A DNA stretch of 64,000 nucleotides, from the NCBI GenBank assembly GCA_015056145.1, contig SVGY01000012.1, forward strand, positions 1 to 64,000, in the 5' to 3' direction. The notes beneath the pieces were generated by a model. The model saw nothing but the letters and a program-made list of their open reading frames with translations. It was not told the DNA's origin and ran no database searches. The position numbers were made by a program, and so were the translations under genes. This DNA is from Clostridiales bacterium. Lineage in GTDB: Bacteria; Bacillota; Clostridia; Christensenellales; Aristaeellaceae. Shown here one piece after another: positions 26,342 to 34,361 of this stretch (the stretch's first letter is position 1; each line of letters opens with the position of its first letter).

Positions 26342-27292
26342 TCAGTTCTCGATGGGAAGATAGTTTTCCGGAACCGTCACATTCAGTTCCTGGCAGATCT
26401 CAACATTGTACTTGGGGGTGAAGTTCTCCACATAAGCGATAGGCATGGTGGAAATATCGGCCTCGCCCTTGAGCACCTGAGCAGCCATCTTGCCGGTCAT
26501 CACGCCCAGATCGTAGTAGCTGATGGACAGGGTGGCAACGCCGCAACCGGAGCAGATGCCTTCTTCGCCAGCCACGGCGGGAACGCCTGCGGGAATCAGC
26601 ACGTTGTAGATGATCTCGGTGTTGGCGGCCACAGTGTTATCGGTGGGCAGGTAGATAACGTCGGAATTATCGGCAGCCACCTGGGTAACGGCGTAAACGT
26701 CGTTGCTGTCGGCAAAGGCGTAGAACTCGCACTCGTAGCCCATTTCTTCCAGATAGCCCTTCACGGTTTCCACCTGGTAGATGCTGTTGGGTTCAGCGGA
26801 GCAGTACAGAAGGCCGACCTTCTTGGCTTCGGGGAACAGTTCCTTGATCATGGCAGCCTGCTGATCCAGGGGAGCCAGGTCGCTGGTGCCGGAAACGTTG
26901 CCGCCTACGGTGCCTTCAAAATCGTCCAGACCGAGAGCTACGCCGTATTCGGTGATGGAAGTGCCCAGGATCGGGATATCTGCGGTTGCAGAATAAGCGG
27001 CCAGCAGGGCGGGGGTGGCGTTGGCCATAATCAGATCCACTTCGTCGTTTACGAAGGTATTCATGATGGTGGCACAGGTTGCGCTGTCGCCAGCAGCGTT
27101 CTGCAGGTTGAACTGTACGTTTTCTTCGCCCAGTTCAGCAGTCAGTGCATCCATGAAGCCCTGCGTGGCAAGATCCAGAGCAGGATGGGCCACCAGCTGG
27201 CAAATGCCGACCTGATAAGGCGCAGCCTGAGCCGCAGCTGTACCAAGGCCCAGCATAAGGATAGCAAGAAGCAATGCAATTGTCTTTTTCAT
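26342..27292 (-). CDS. ABC substrate-binding protein (PF04392 type)
   Basis: This 316-residue exported binding protein has a signal peptide (MKKTIALLLAILMLGLG, then AAAQAA) and two alpha/beta lobes, with GICQLVAHPALD at the mature start and IPILGTSITEYG mid-protein. The family includes TrpX-like proteins for aromatic amino acids, but the ligand here is unproven. There is no lipobox Cys, which is odd for a monoderm binding protein; the cut appears to be signal-peptidase-I type. It is the first gene of its operon. Confidence 0.9.
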   Translation of the reverse strand: MKKTIALLLAILMLGLGTAAAQAAPYQVGICQLVAHPALDLATQGFMDALTAELGEENVQFNLQNAAGDSATCATIMNTFVNDEVDLIMANATPALLAAYSATADIPILGTSITEYGVALGLDDFEGTVGGNVSGTSDLAPLDQQAAMIKELFPEAKKVGLLYCSAEPNSIYQVETVKGYLEEMGYECEFYAFADSNDVYAVTQVAADNSDVIYLPTDNTVAANTEIIYNVLIPAGVPAVAGEEGICSGCGVATLSISYYDLGVMTGKMAAQVLKGEADISTMPIAYVENFTPKYNVEICQELNVTVPENYLPIEN

Positions 27293-27357
27293 GGTAATTC
27301 CTCCTACAATACTACCGTACTAATTTCCAACCGCCTCATTGCGGATGAATTGTATGC

Positions 27358-27386
27358 ATTTTATACCCAAGGCGATGATTCGTCAA
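27358..27386 (-). promoter_or_regulatory. Promoter of the PF04392-type ABC operon
   Basis: The minus strand reads TTGACG, 17 nt, TAAAAT, about 65 nt before the binding-protein start. No T-box or other riboswitch is visible in the leader. The remainder of this spacer up to 27587 holds no recognisable gene. Confidence 0.68.
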
Positions 27387-27587
27387 GGTGGGCATCAACC
27401 GTCGCCAAAAGCGGTATTTTTGTTGCACTGATTGACTTTTTTGCACGCTTCGTCTTCCTTTGCGCTTTGTATTTCTTATGCATTTCATACAGCCGTCTAC
27501 GCCGCATCCGTTTCTCTGCTTGTAACCGGAAAATGTTTTGTGATAAAATATCGACGTGAATCATGTAAAAAAGGGAGCTGGCTATTT

Positions 27588-28052
27588 ATGCATATCACCG
27601 AACTTACCAAGAAGAGCTTCAGCATTATCGGCAAGGAAGGCTCTACTCTGGAGGGCCAGGGTTTCATCGGCCGGCTCTGGGACGATGCAAACGGCCATTT
27701 CGGAGAGGTGGCTTCTCTTGCAAAATATGATGACAACGGCAATCTTTGCGGCATTTTCGGTGCCATGAGCGATTTCAGCCGTTCCTTCATGCCCTGGGAA
27801 AACGGCTTCACCGAAGGTCTCTACCTTGCAGGCGTGGAATGCCGGGACGATGCCACAGCCCCCGAGGGCTGGACGAAATGGACAGTACCCGGTTACCGTT
27901 ACCTGGTTTGCGAAAACGAAGACGGCGCATTTCCTGCCATGCTTGCAGAGCTTGAAAAACGTGGTCTTTCCCTGGCTGGCGCCGTCCACGATTTCCATTC
28001 CCCTGCAAACGGCAACGATTACCTGTATTTCCCCATTGAAAAACTGGACTGA
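27588..28052 (+). CDS. GyrI-like small-molecule-binding domain protein
   Basis: This 154-residue protein resembles the stand-alone effector-binding domain of AraC/MerR-type regulators (GyrI-like): WTKWTVPGYRYLVCENEDG and LYFPIEKL at the C-terminus match the family's closing strands. It has no DNA-binding domain. The ATG at 27588 follows AAAAAGGGAG; the longer frame to 27432 has no ribosome site. Its ligand and partner are unknown. It lies 32 nt before the CCA-transferase-like gene and is probably cotranscribed. Confidence 0.78.
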   Translation: MHITELTKKSFSIIGKEGSTLEGQGFIGRLWDDANGHFGEVASLAKYDDNGNLCGIFGAMSDFSRSFMPWENGFTEGLYLAGVECRDDATAPEGWTKWTVPGYRYLVCENEDGAFPAMLAELEKRGLSLAGAVHDFHSPANGNDYLYFPIEKLD

Positions 28053-28084
28053 TCCAGTTTTCCTTGGCAGGAGGCGATTTTCCT

Positions 28085-29461
28085 ATGATGACTTACGAAG
28101 AGACTGTTTCCATGGCCCGCAGGCTGGCCGAAAAAGTAAAAAACGCCGGCGGCAGAGCTTACTATGTAGGCGGATATGTGCGCAGCCGTCTTCTGCATGC
28201 AGATAGCAAGGATGTGGACGTGGAAGTGCACGGCCTTTTTCCAAGCCAATTGGAAAGCATTCTGGATACCCTGGGCCAGCGGCTGGAAATGGGAAAAAGC
28301 TTTGGTGTATATGGTCTGAAGGGCTACGAGCTGGATATCGCCATGCCTCGCCGGGAAACCGCCACCGGCCGTGGCCACAGGGATTTTGCCATCGATGTGG
28401 ATCCCTTCATCGGCACGGAAAAAGCAGCCATGCGCCGGGATTTCACCGTTAACGCCATTCTGGAGGATGTGCTCACCGGCCAGATCATCGACCATTTCGG
28501 CGGTGTGGCGGATTTGGAAAAAGGCATCCTCCGCCATGTGGACGATCATTCCTTCCCGGAAGACCCACTGCGGGTGCTGCGTGCTGCGCAGTTTTCCGCC
28601 CGGCTCAGCTTTACCATCGCAGAAGAAACCCTGCAGCTTTGCAGCGGCATCGATATTGCTGCTCTTCCCCGGGAAAGGGTCATGGAAGAAATGAAAAAAG
28701 GGCTGCTCAAAGCAGAGTGTCCCTCTGTTTTCTTTGAAGCCCTGCGCAAAATGGGCCAGCTTGAAGTATGGCTGCCCGAGGTGAAAGCCCTCATTGGCAT
28801 CGAGCAAAACCCGGTCTATCACGCAGAGGGCGATGTATGGGACCACACCATGATGGTGCTGGATGTGGCTGCCAGCTACCGCTCTCAGGCCAGAAATCCG
28901 CTGGGGCTGATGCTTTCTGCACTTTGCCACGATTTTGGAAAAGTCAGCTGTACCCAGGTCATCGATGGAGTGATTCGTTCCTTTGGGCACGAGACAGCCG
29001 GCAGGGCTGTGGCAGAAAAATTTCTTCAGCGGCTCACAGGGGAAAACCTGCTGCTAAAATATGTGCCCAACATGGTGGAGCTGCATATGCGCCCTGGTGC
29101 GTTGTTTCGGCAGAACTCGTCCACCAAGGCCACCAACCGGCTTTTCGATTTGGCTGTGGAGCCTGATGACCTTATCCTGCTTTCCCTCGCCGACATGGGC
29201 GGCAAACTGCCCAGGGAAGAGCCGAAAGATGCCGCCGTTTTTCTGCGGCAACGCCTTGAAACCTACCGGGACTACATGAGCCGGCCCGGCGTAACCGGAC
29301 AGGACCTGATCGCCGCAGGGATGAAGCCTGACAAGACCTTTTCCGATCTGCTGGCTTACGCCCACAATCTGCAGCTTGCCGGGGTGGATAAGTCCACCGC
29401 CCTCGTCCAGACATTAGCCTATGCCAAAGAAAAAAACAAAAGGAGCGCTCCTCATGGCTAA
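28085..29461 (+). CDS. CCA tRNA nucleotidyltransferase/poly(A) polymerase-family protein with HD domain
   Basis: This 458-residue enzyme belongs to the class II nucleotidyltransferases that build or repair the tRNA CCA end. The head domain has GGYVRSRLL and the metal-binding KDVDVEV, then MRRDFTVNAILED and DPLRVLRAAQFSAR. From about residue 245 an HD domain follows (DHTMMVLD, ALCHDFGK), which in some homologues hydrolyses 2',3'-cyclic ends. The ATG pair at 28085 follows GGCAGGAGGCG. CCA addition against A-only addition cannot be decided here. Confidence 0.9.
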   Translation: MMTYEETVSMARRLAEKVKNAGGRAYYVGGYVRSRLLHADSKDVDVEVHGLFPSQLESILDTLGQRLEMGKSFGVYGLKGYELDIAMPRRETATGRGHRDFAIDVDPFIGTEKAAMRRDFTVNAILEDVLTGQIIDHFGGVADLEKGILRHVDDHSFPEDPLRVLRAAQFSARLSFTIAEETLQLCSGIDIAALPRERVMEEMKKGLLKAECPSVFFEALRKMGQLEVWLPEVKALIGIEQNPVYHAEGDVWDHTMMVLDVAASYRSQARNPLGLMLSALCHDFGKVSCTQVIDGVIRSFGHETAGRAVAEKFLQRLTGENLLLKYVPNMVELHMRPGALFRQNSSTKATNRLFDLAVEPDDLILLSLADMGGKLPREEPKDAAVFLRQRLETYRDYMSRPGVTGQDLIAAGMKPDKTFSDLLAYAHNLQLAGVDKSTALVQTLAYAKEKNKRSAPHG

Positions 29462-29780
29462 ATATGAAAAAACGGTCAATGAAGACTTCACCACACTGCT
29501 GGCCCGAATCGAAACCGGTATTCTCAGGGGCAGCATGTCCGCCTCCCTTGAAGATTCCTCCGACTTCCAAATCGGCGAGGCCCGTTGCAGCGTGCGTGTT
29601 TTTGAACGGTACAGCTATGCAGGAAGCAACCGTGTCAGCATGAGTGTTACCCTCTTCCAAAGCGGCAATTCGCCGGTACATGTTTCCGCCATCACCTCCG
29701 GCGGCAGCCAGGCGGTGTTCTTCAAGCTGAACACCTGGGGCGAAGAAGCTTTTTTAAAAAAGCTGATGGAACTGGTTTGA
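29454..29780 (+). CDS. DUF6054-family protein
   Basis: This 108-residue protein overlaps the upstream gene by 8 nt and follows AAAGGAGCG, so it is translated from the same message. It looks like a small beta-rich cytosolic protein (ARCSVRVFERYSYAGSNRVS, VHVSAITSGGSQAVFFK). I recognise it as DUF6054-like; no biochemical role is known to me. Confidence 0.75.
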   Translation: MAKYEKTVNEDFTTLLARIETGILRGSMSASLEDSSDFQIGEARCSVRVFERYSYAGSNRVSMSVTLFQSGNSPVHVSAITSGGSQAVFFKLNTWGEEAFLKKLMELV

Positions 29781-29853
29781 TCTTCCTTTGACCATTGTTT
29801 CGCTTCTGAGCAGAGCATCGGCAAACGGAGCGCTGTATCAGCCAGGCTGAGAA

Positions 29854-29885
29854 GGAGCTGCTGCGCATTCAACAGCAGCTCCTTT
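29854..29885. terminator. Hairpin between DUF6054 and MazG-like genes
   Basis: The 10-bp stem GGAGCTGCTG/CAGCAGCTCC with a short T-run lies between two convergent genes and probably ends both transcripts. Confidence 0.65.
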
Positions 29886-29890
29886 GCCAT

Positions 29891-30202
29891 TCATGCCTTT
29901 TCTCTTGTTCCCGCCAAATAAATGCGCTCCGCAAAGCCACCTCGCTTTTCACGCTTCTGTTGGCAGGCCTGATGCAAATCCTCTTTTGTGTATCCCTCAG
30001 CCGCAGCGAGTGCGTAAACCACTTCCAATATATCCGCCAGTTCCTCCAGGGTTCTGTCTTCCAGATATTCCCTTACTTCTTCCTTCAGCTTTTCTTGAAG
30101 AGCCCGCATGTATTCTGCTTCCCCCAAAATCCTGATATCAGCCTGCTGTCCGTTCGCTTCCATAATTGAGGGGATCTTATCTCTGACCAATTTACCATTC
30201 AT
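29891..30202 (-). CDS. MazG-like/phosphoribosyl-ATP pyrophosphohydrolase-like protein
   Basis: This 103-residue all-alpha NTP-pyrophosphatase-like protein has KLVRDKIPSIM at the N-terminus, the metal-binding EEVREYLEDRTLEELADILEVVYAL helix pair (ExxE...ExxD) and a GGFAERIYL tail typical of stand-alone clostridial members. The ATG at 30202 overlaps the RidA stop (ATGA), so coupling fixes the start. It probably hydrolyses a nucleoside triphosphate or related compound. Confidence 0.88.
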   Translation of the reverse strand: MNGKLVRDKIPSIMEANGQQADIRILGEAEYMRALQEKLKEEVREYLEDRTLEELADILEVVYALAAAEGYTKEDLHQACQQKREKRGGFAERIYLAGTREKA

Positions 30203-30585
30203 TCCATCCATCCCCTGTAAGCCACCGCATCCATCTGCACATGCAGCCCATCTGCGCCACCCTTGTGGGCAAACTCAGTGGCGATGGTTTTCCGTGCGGG
30301 ATATCGGCCCTCGAAGCGTTCCTTGAACACCTTCTCCATGGCGGGAATCTGCCATGGATCCCGCATCAGTACATCCACCTTGACCACATGTTCAAGGCCG
30401 AGGCCTACCAACGCAAGCCGTTCCTCCATGTTATCCAGTGCGCCATGAACCTGTTCCTCCACCGTACCGCCCATATTGCCCACGCAAAATGTAAGGAAAA
30501 CCCAATCTCCTGCGGCTACCACTTCGGAATATGCGCACTCCTCTGCAAAGTCTTCGTTCAGATTTTTACGGATGATCTCCCCCAT
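30199..30585 (-). CDS. RidA/YjgF-family protein
   Basis: This 128-residue protein belongs to the RidA superfamily, trimeric enamine/imine deaminases. Segments include VVAAGDWVFLTFCVGN, EEQVHGALDNMEERLALVG and a C-terminal HVQMDAVAYRG. The Arg usually found in the RidA active site (about 105) is not clearly conserved (PARKTIATEFA), so it may belong to a non-deaminating subgroup. The start follows AGGGAGG. It leads an operon with the MazG-like gene. Confidence 0.85.
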   Translation of the reverse strand: MGEIIRKNLNEDFAEECAYSEVVAAGDWVFLTFCVGNMGGTVEEQVHGALDNMEERLALVGLGLEHVVKVDVLMRDPWQIPAMEKVFKERFEGRYPARKTIATEFAHKGGADGLHVQMDAVAYRGWME

Positions 30586-30705
30586 GTTTTTTACCTCCCT
30601 GAAAAATTTTTCACATTGCCCAAAAACAGCGAAACGCCCGGCATAAGCCGGACGTATCATATGCTATTTTTTTCAAATACCGTCAACCTTTGGGCCGACA
30701 CCGAG

Positions 30706-30734
30706 AGCATATCACAGAAAATGCCGCATTGCAA
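30706..30734 (-). promoter_or_regulatory. Promoter of the ridA-mazG-like operon
   Basis: The minus strand reads TTGCAA, 17 nt, TATGCT. A GTCCGGC/GCCGGGC hairpin at about 30633-30652 lies in the leader before the gene, with a short T-run. This 270-nt spacer holds no other gene that I trust. Confidence 0.55.
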
Positions 30735-30857
30735 GCGTAGCCACCCTACAAACCCAGACTATGCCTTTCTGACAAAAACAAATCCAACGGAATCCCCACC
30801 AGATCAGCACTTCTTCACGATTTTGCCACAAGAGCAATGAAAAGCCCCCATGACTTT

Positions 30858-30918
30858 TGAACTGCACCCCATTTGTTAGACAGTATGGTATACTGAATAA
30901 CAAGTGGGGTGCAGTTCA
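30858..30918. repeat. 61-bp near-perfect palindrome resembling an IS3-family end
   Basis: Arms of 29 nt begin TGAACTGCACCCCA and end in the reverse complement TGGGGTGCAGTTCA, with three mismatches and a 3-nt centre. The sequence with TTGTTAGAC looks like the terminal repeat of IS150-type IS3 elements. No transposase gene accompanies it. It sits exactly at the island's left edge and at the break point of the reverse transcriptase. Confidence 0.7.
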
Positions 30919-31595
30919 CTGAGAACAAAGGCGTGCCGCAAGGTTCACCCATCAGCGCAGTACTGGCGAATGTCTATATGCTGAAGGCTGATAAGGAGAT
31001 TAACGATTACGCATTAGGCCATAATGGTTTCTACATGCGTTACAGCGATGACTTTATTCTGGTGATTCCTAATGCATCGCCTGTAGATTTCCGCGATCAT
31101 TTCGATAACATTCAGGGTTTCATCAGTGCAGCAGGCAACATTGAATTAAAGGAAGATAAAACCAAATTTTTTCATTTTGAGAACCAGAAACTGGAAAACT
31201 GTACGAACGTGGTTGACGAAGTCCAGTCCAATGGGAAGAATATTCTGGAATTCCTTGGTTTCGCTTTTGACGGGGAGCACATTCGTCTACGCGATAAGAC
31301 GATCTCTAAGTATTATAACCGGGCATATAGGAAGGCCCGTACCATTGCAAAGAACGAGGGCTTGACTTCAAAAGGTACACGAGCAAGTGGTGCCAAGCTG
31401 TATAAAAGGTATAGCGTAAAAGGAAGCGTGTATTACCGAAAGGAGCGACAAATACCGGTTAGGTCTTCTTACGGTGAGCGTAATTTCCTTGACTATATTC
31501 ATGGGGCGAAGAACGTAATGCACGATGATTTAGTAGATTGTATCACGCCTCGGCACATGGGAAAAATCAGGCAAAAGGTTGTCGAAAAAAAGTAA
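30909..31595 (+). pseudogene. 5'-truncated reverse transcriptase
   Basis: The 228-codon frame begins inside the 61-bp palindrome, and recognisable homology starts at once with palm motifs: GVPQGSPISAVLANVYM (motif 4) and YMRYSDDF (the catalytic YxDD box, motif 5). Everything upstream, motifs 1-3 and the fingers, is missing. The rest looks like a thumb region with a basic tail. I cannot place it in the group II intron or retron classes; it resembles the uncharacterised RT groups linked to phage defence. Without its N-terminus it is probably inactive. Confidence 0.8.
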
Positions 31596-31596
31596 A

Positions 31597-31632
31597 CAAC
31601 AATGCCCTTGCGATAATGCAAGGGTATTGTTC
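31597..31632 (+). terminator. Terminator after the reverse transcriptase fragment
   Basis: AACAATGCCCTTGC pairs with GCAAGGGTATTGTT (one mismatch), directly after the stop codon, with T-rich sequence following. Confidence 0.75.
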
Positions 31633-31684
31633 TGCTCAAAAGTTTTTTTACATGTGATAGCGGAACTAAGTGGGCAAAAAGCGC

Positions 31685-32500
31685 TCACTGCCAATTCCGC
31701 TTCAAAATCTCACTCTTCAAATACAGCGTATCCTTCCCCGAACGCTTAATAGGATGCAGCTTCCCCGCCTTTGTCAAATAATCAATATTCTGCCTGCTGC
31801 AGCCCAAGATCTCCGCAGCTTCAGCCACATTCACAACACGATGCACAACGAAGTTCCGGAAGTCAGAAACACTCAGGGGCACCTTCTTGCCGATGCGGTA
31901 CAGGGTGGCTGCGCTAACGCTCAGGTTCACGTCCCACTCCACGCCATGGCCTCCTGGTTGGAGATTGACGGCATAGAAGTAATCCTCGTTCCGGAACAGC
32001 ACCTGAAATGACGCTGCATCTTCGTAGCGTTCTTTAATGCTGCACTTCTTTACTGTACCATCCCTGAAGAACACCAGCAGCGAATAGTCATCAAGAGGAA
32101 CTACATCCTCGATCAACTTAGCAAAACGCTTCCGGATGTTGTCGGGAAGCTGCGTTTCTTCAATGGGCACAAGGTAGTAATCATCCTGCGCACACCGTCC
32201 CATGGAAAGCATCAGCAGGCCAAACTCATCGTACTCTTTCAGGTTGTTGTCCTTGAGCACCTGTCCAAGGTTCTGACGATCTGTGGGAACAATGCGCTGC
32301 TGCACCCACATCTTGCTCCAATAGGAGTTGATGGAAGTCTCGCCGTTCTTCACGAAAGAGGACAGAAGCAGCGGCGTTTCCCATGGATCTGCATTTTCGG
32401 GCAGCTCGATATAGAATCGCTTCTCCATCTCATAGTAAAGCAGGTAAGCAAGATCGATCTGATCAGCAGCAGATTCATCTCGAATGGCAAAGATCTTCAT
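31685..32500 (-). CDS. DUF2442-like protein with C-terminal excisionase-type HTH
   Basis: This 271-residue protein has three parts: an uncharacterised N-terminal 115 residues; a DUF2442-like segment at about 135-215 (DYSLLVFFRDGTVKKCSIKE, then a VEWDVNLSVSAATLY strand-helix end); and a C-terminal HTH at about 220-270 (VVNVAEAAEILGCSRQNIDY, the DNA-binding helix of MerR/excisionase type). The ATG at 32500 lies within the 3' end of the HipA-like gene, so the two are coupled. It is a plausible antitoxin or repressor for the kinase; this is inferred from the gene order. Confidence 0.8.
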   Translation of the reverse strand: MKIFAIRDESAADQIDLAYLLYYEMEKRFYIELPENADPWETPLLLSSFVKNGETSINSYWSKMWVQQRIVPTDRQNLGQVLKDNNLKEYDEFGLLMLSMGRCAQDDYYLVPIEETQLPDNIRKRFAKLIEDVVPLDDYSLLVFFRDGTVKKCSIKERYEDAASFQVLFRNEDYFYAVNLQPGGHGVEWDVNLSVSAATLYRIGKKVPLSVSDFRNFVVHRVVNVAEAAEILGCSRQNIDYLTKAGKLHPIKRSGKDTLYLKSEILKRNWQ

Positions 32501-33296
32501 ACGCACACCACCTTCTCCAGATCATCTCCCAGATCTTATCCTGTAACGCCTGAGAGATGATACCGTCCAGACCGTTCAGCAAAATGGCCTTGTCAGATTC
32601 CTTCAGAGGATTCAGCTGCGGCTCCTTCCCTTTCGGGATCAGCTTCAGATTTTCCCATGTAGAGCCTGATCCGATATAGTTGTTGACCCGCTTATCAGCC
32701 ATCACATCGTAGGCTTCTACAGCAGCATCATCCCGGCAATTGAACAGCAGAGACAGACCGTGATCGAAAAGCGGGGCCAGATGGATGGTCTTCTTACGGC
32801 TGTTCCGCAACACCTCGATGTTCGCGCCGTGCCGGTCACGATTCAGAATCAGGAAGTCAACCACCAGCATCTGATAGATATACTCTTCCCAGCCGCTGCG
32901 GATGCAGAAGTCCAAAGCGGACTCGCCCTCCTGATGCTCGATATCCCAATAGGCATCCAGCGCCAGCTTGCTTTCGCCCCGCTGCTTGAAATCCTCAGAT
33001 GCGCAGAGATAGACCTCATGGGTTTTCCCGGCAATGAGCACATCCGCATGGATCAGCTGATAGTGAAGATGGGGGATACCCAGAATATCCAGCAGCCGGT
33101 CCACAATGATCTCATTGACGCATTCGTGACCGATGATGCCGCCCATCTGATCAAAGTTAGAGAGCTTATAGTAGGTTTTCTTACCACCCAGCATGGAGTA
33201 AGCCTTCAGAAAAGAACCGGCAGTACCGGATGAATTGCGGATCTTCGACCAGGACAGATAGGTCATATCCTGCTTCTCATGGATGATTCTGTTCAT
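32475..33296 (-). CDS. HipA-like kinase-fold protein
   Basis: This 273-residue protein carries the HipA-type kinase core: NRDRH at 152-156 with catalytic Asp154 and metal-binding Asn159, and the PLFDHG motif with Asp178. The N-terminal Gly-rich ATP loop is seen as TAGSFLKAY with KTYYKLS. It is shorter than HipA (about 440) and lacks the HipA N-terminal subdomain. HipA toxins phosphorylate tRNA synthetases; the target here is unknown. It is the first gene of a pair with an HTH protein and has its own operator-rich promoter. Confidence 0.82.
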   Translation of the reverse strand: MNRIIHEKQDMTYLSWSKIRNSSGTAGSFLKAYSMLGGKKTYYKLSNFDQMGGIIGHECVNEIIVDRLLDILGIPHLHYQLIHADVLIAGKTHEVYLCASEDFKQRGESKLALDAYWDIEHQEGESALDFCIRSGWEEYIYQMLVVDFLILNRDRHGANIEVLRNSRKKTIHLAPLFDHGLSLLFNCRDDAAVEAYDVMADKRVNNYIGSGSTWENLKLIPKGKEPQLNPLKESDKAILLNGLDGIISQALQDKIWEMIWRRWCAYEDLCHSR

Positions 33297-33318
33297 TGCT
33301 GTTCACCTCTTCACATTC

Positions 33319-33347
33319 ATTGTACTTTCTCACTTGTCATATGTCAA
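33319..33347 (-). promoter_or_regulatory. Promoter of the HipA-like operon
   Basis: The minus strand reads TTGACA, 17 nt, TACAAT. The -35 box is part of one of two repeated 14-mers. Confidence 0.8.
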
Positions 33348-33379
33348 GTACGAAAACACTTTTCTTTGTCATATGTCAA
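33334..33379 (-). promoter_or_regulatory. Two direct 14-mers, candidate operators of the HipA-like operon
   Basis: TTGTCATATGTCAA occurs at 33334-33347 and 33366-33379, exactly 32 nt (about three helical turns) apart. The core CATATG is palindromic, and the first copy covers the -35 box. The placement fits autorepression by the HTH partner. Confidence 0.6.
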
Positions 33380-33392
33380 ACAATTGCGGGCT

Positions 33393-33545
33393 CTTATCGC
33401 TGATTATTTATCGCCGATTATTTATCGCCGATTCTTATCGTCGGTTTTTTATCGTCACTTTTTTATCGTCACTTTTTATCGTCGCCTTTTATCGCTACTA
33501 TTTATCGCTACTTTTTGTCGCTACTATTTTATCGCTACTTCTAAA
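33393..33545. repeat. Iteron-like array, 11 units of 13-14 bp
   Basis: A TATCG core (one copy TGTCG) recurs 11 times with starts at 33396, 33410, 33424, 33437, 33451, 33465, 33478, 33491, 33504, 33517 and 33531. Neighbouring bases vary as YYRNT with T-runs between. The unit on the minus strand is close to GYGATAAAWA. Spacing is strictly 13 or 14 nt and there are no unique spacers. It fills the region between the HipA-like promoter and TnpV. Possible roles are a plasmid-type iteron, a partition or transposition site, or an array of operators. Confidence 0.85.
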
Positions 33546-33635
33546 TATCAATCCACACATTCGTCTTCTCGACCGCATTGCAGTACGATATACCCGTATC
33601 CAATCCCCATACGACAACCGAAAGGAGACGATCTC

Positions 33636-33986
33636 ATGTGTGAACTCACTTACACCCTCCGCGGCGATTACTACTTCCCTAACGTCACGGTTCCGGTGGA
33701 ACCCGGCACCCTCAACAAGTACGGCAGAATGCGCAGGCAGTACCTGAAGGAGCATCTTCCGCTCCTGTACCAGAACATGCTTCTGACCGGAACCCTGCAC
33801 AAGCATCTGGTGGAGATCAGTGAGCAGGCAGAGGAACGCCTTGAAACCATGATGCCTCTGCTCATGGAGCAGAACGGGATCACTGAGGCACTCAAAGCCC
33901 GTGACCCGATGGCGTGGGTAGGCGCAATGAATAACCTTCACGCCTGCGCCGAAGAAATTATCTTGGCAGAGCTGGTGTATGTGTGA
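33636..33986 (+). CDS. tnpV: TnpV-family transposon-encoded protein
   Basis: This 116-residue protein matches the TnpV family of clostridial mobile elements: a start with ELTYTLRGDYYFPNVTVP, KYGRMRRQYLKEH, LHKHLVEISEQAEERLETMM and DPMAWVGAMNNLHACAEEI. The function of TnpV is not established; it marks mobilisable transposon remnants. The ATG follows AAAGGAG. Its stop overlaps the start of the next gene. Confidence 0.88.
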   Translation: MCELTYTLRGDYYFPNVTVPVEPGTLNKYGRMRRQYLKEHLPLLYQNMLLTGTLHKHLVEISEQAEERLETMMPLLMEQNGITEALKARDPMAWVGAMNNLHACAEEIILAELVYV

Positions 33987-34264
33987 TGAACGAACAGCTC
34001 AAGGCACTCAACACCTACTTCTGGAATGTTGGGAACGACATTGCCGATATCCGCTTGCTGGCGGAAGGAGCGTTGGCCCTGTACGAGGGCGATGCCGAAC
34101 CGCTTCACCGGCTGGGCATGAAGAACAACGAAGAAGTCGCTGCCTCTGCCTTTGATACCATCGGCACCGCACTCTATGATCTGCGAAAGCGGATCGCCGA
34201 TATGCAGGAAGGCCACCTTCAGGAAACCATACGGCAAAGTTCAGAATCAAAACATGATAGCTGA
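33986..34264 (+). CDS. Small hypothetical protein coupled to TnpV
   Basis: This 92-residue helical protein starts at the ATG that shares a base with the TnpV stop (TGATG). It is soluble and acidic (LLAEGALALYEGDAEPLHRLG, then EEVAASAFDTIGTALYDLRK). I do not recognise a family, but such small ORFs often follow tnpV. Its last 17 codons carry a sequence that recurs after the hydrolase gene at 35765, suggesting that the downstream cassette was inserted into or next to it. Confidence 0.65.
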   Translation: MNEQLKALNTYFWNVGNDIADIRLLAEGALALYEGDAEPLHRLGMKNNEEVAASAFDTIGTALYDLRKRIADMQEGHLQETIRQSSESKHDS

Positions 34265-34311
34265 ATAGAGATAAGCGCCCTTGCTTCGACGGAGTAAGGG
34301 CGTACTCTATG

Positions 34312-34340
34312 TTGACAGCTTAACACCTGTTATGTTAGAA
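34312..34340 (+). promoter_or_regulatory. Promoter and candidate TetR operator
   Basis: TTGACA, 17 nt and TTAGAA lie 22 nt before the TetR start. The spacer holds an inverted repeat TAACA-7-TGTTA at 34321-34337, well placed for autorepression. A weak hairpin CGCCCTT/AAGGGCG lies just upstream at 34276-34302. Confidence 0.65.
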
Positions 34341-34361
34341 TGAAGCAGAGGTGATATCGTA

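Noticed and set aside
27293..27587. T-box or other riboswitch controlling the PF04392-type ABC operon
   Set aside because: No T-box sequence, AGAGA element or terminator was found; the leader is short and simple.
30712..30903. 63-codon minus-strand frame left of the island
   Set aside because: It spans the island edge and the ridA promoter and has no ribosome site; the sequence could be an old gene remnant but cannot be supported.
30909..31595. Group II intron or retron
   Set aside because: No maturase or HNH region, no domain V-like hairpin or msr/msd structure was seen near the RT fragment.
33393..33545. Possible CRISPR array
   Set aside because: Units are 13-14 bp, contiguous and degenerate, without unique spacers or cas genes.
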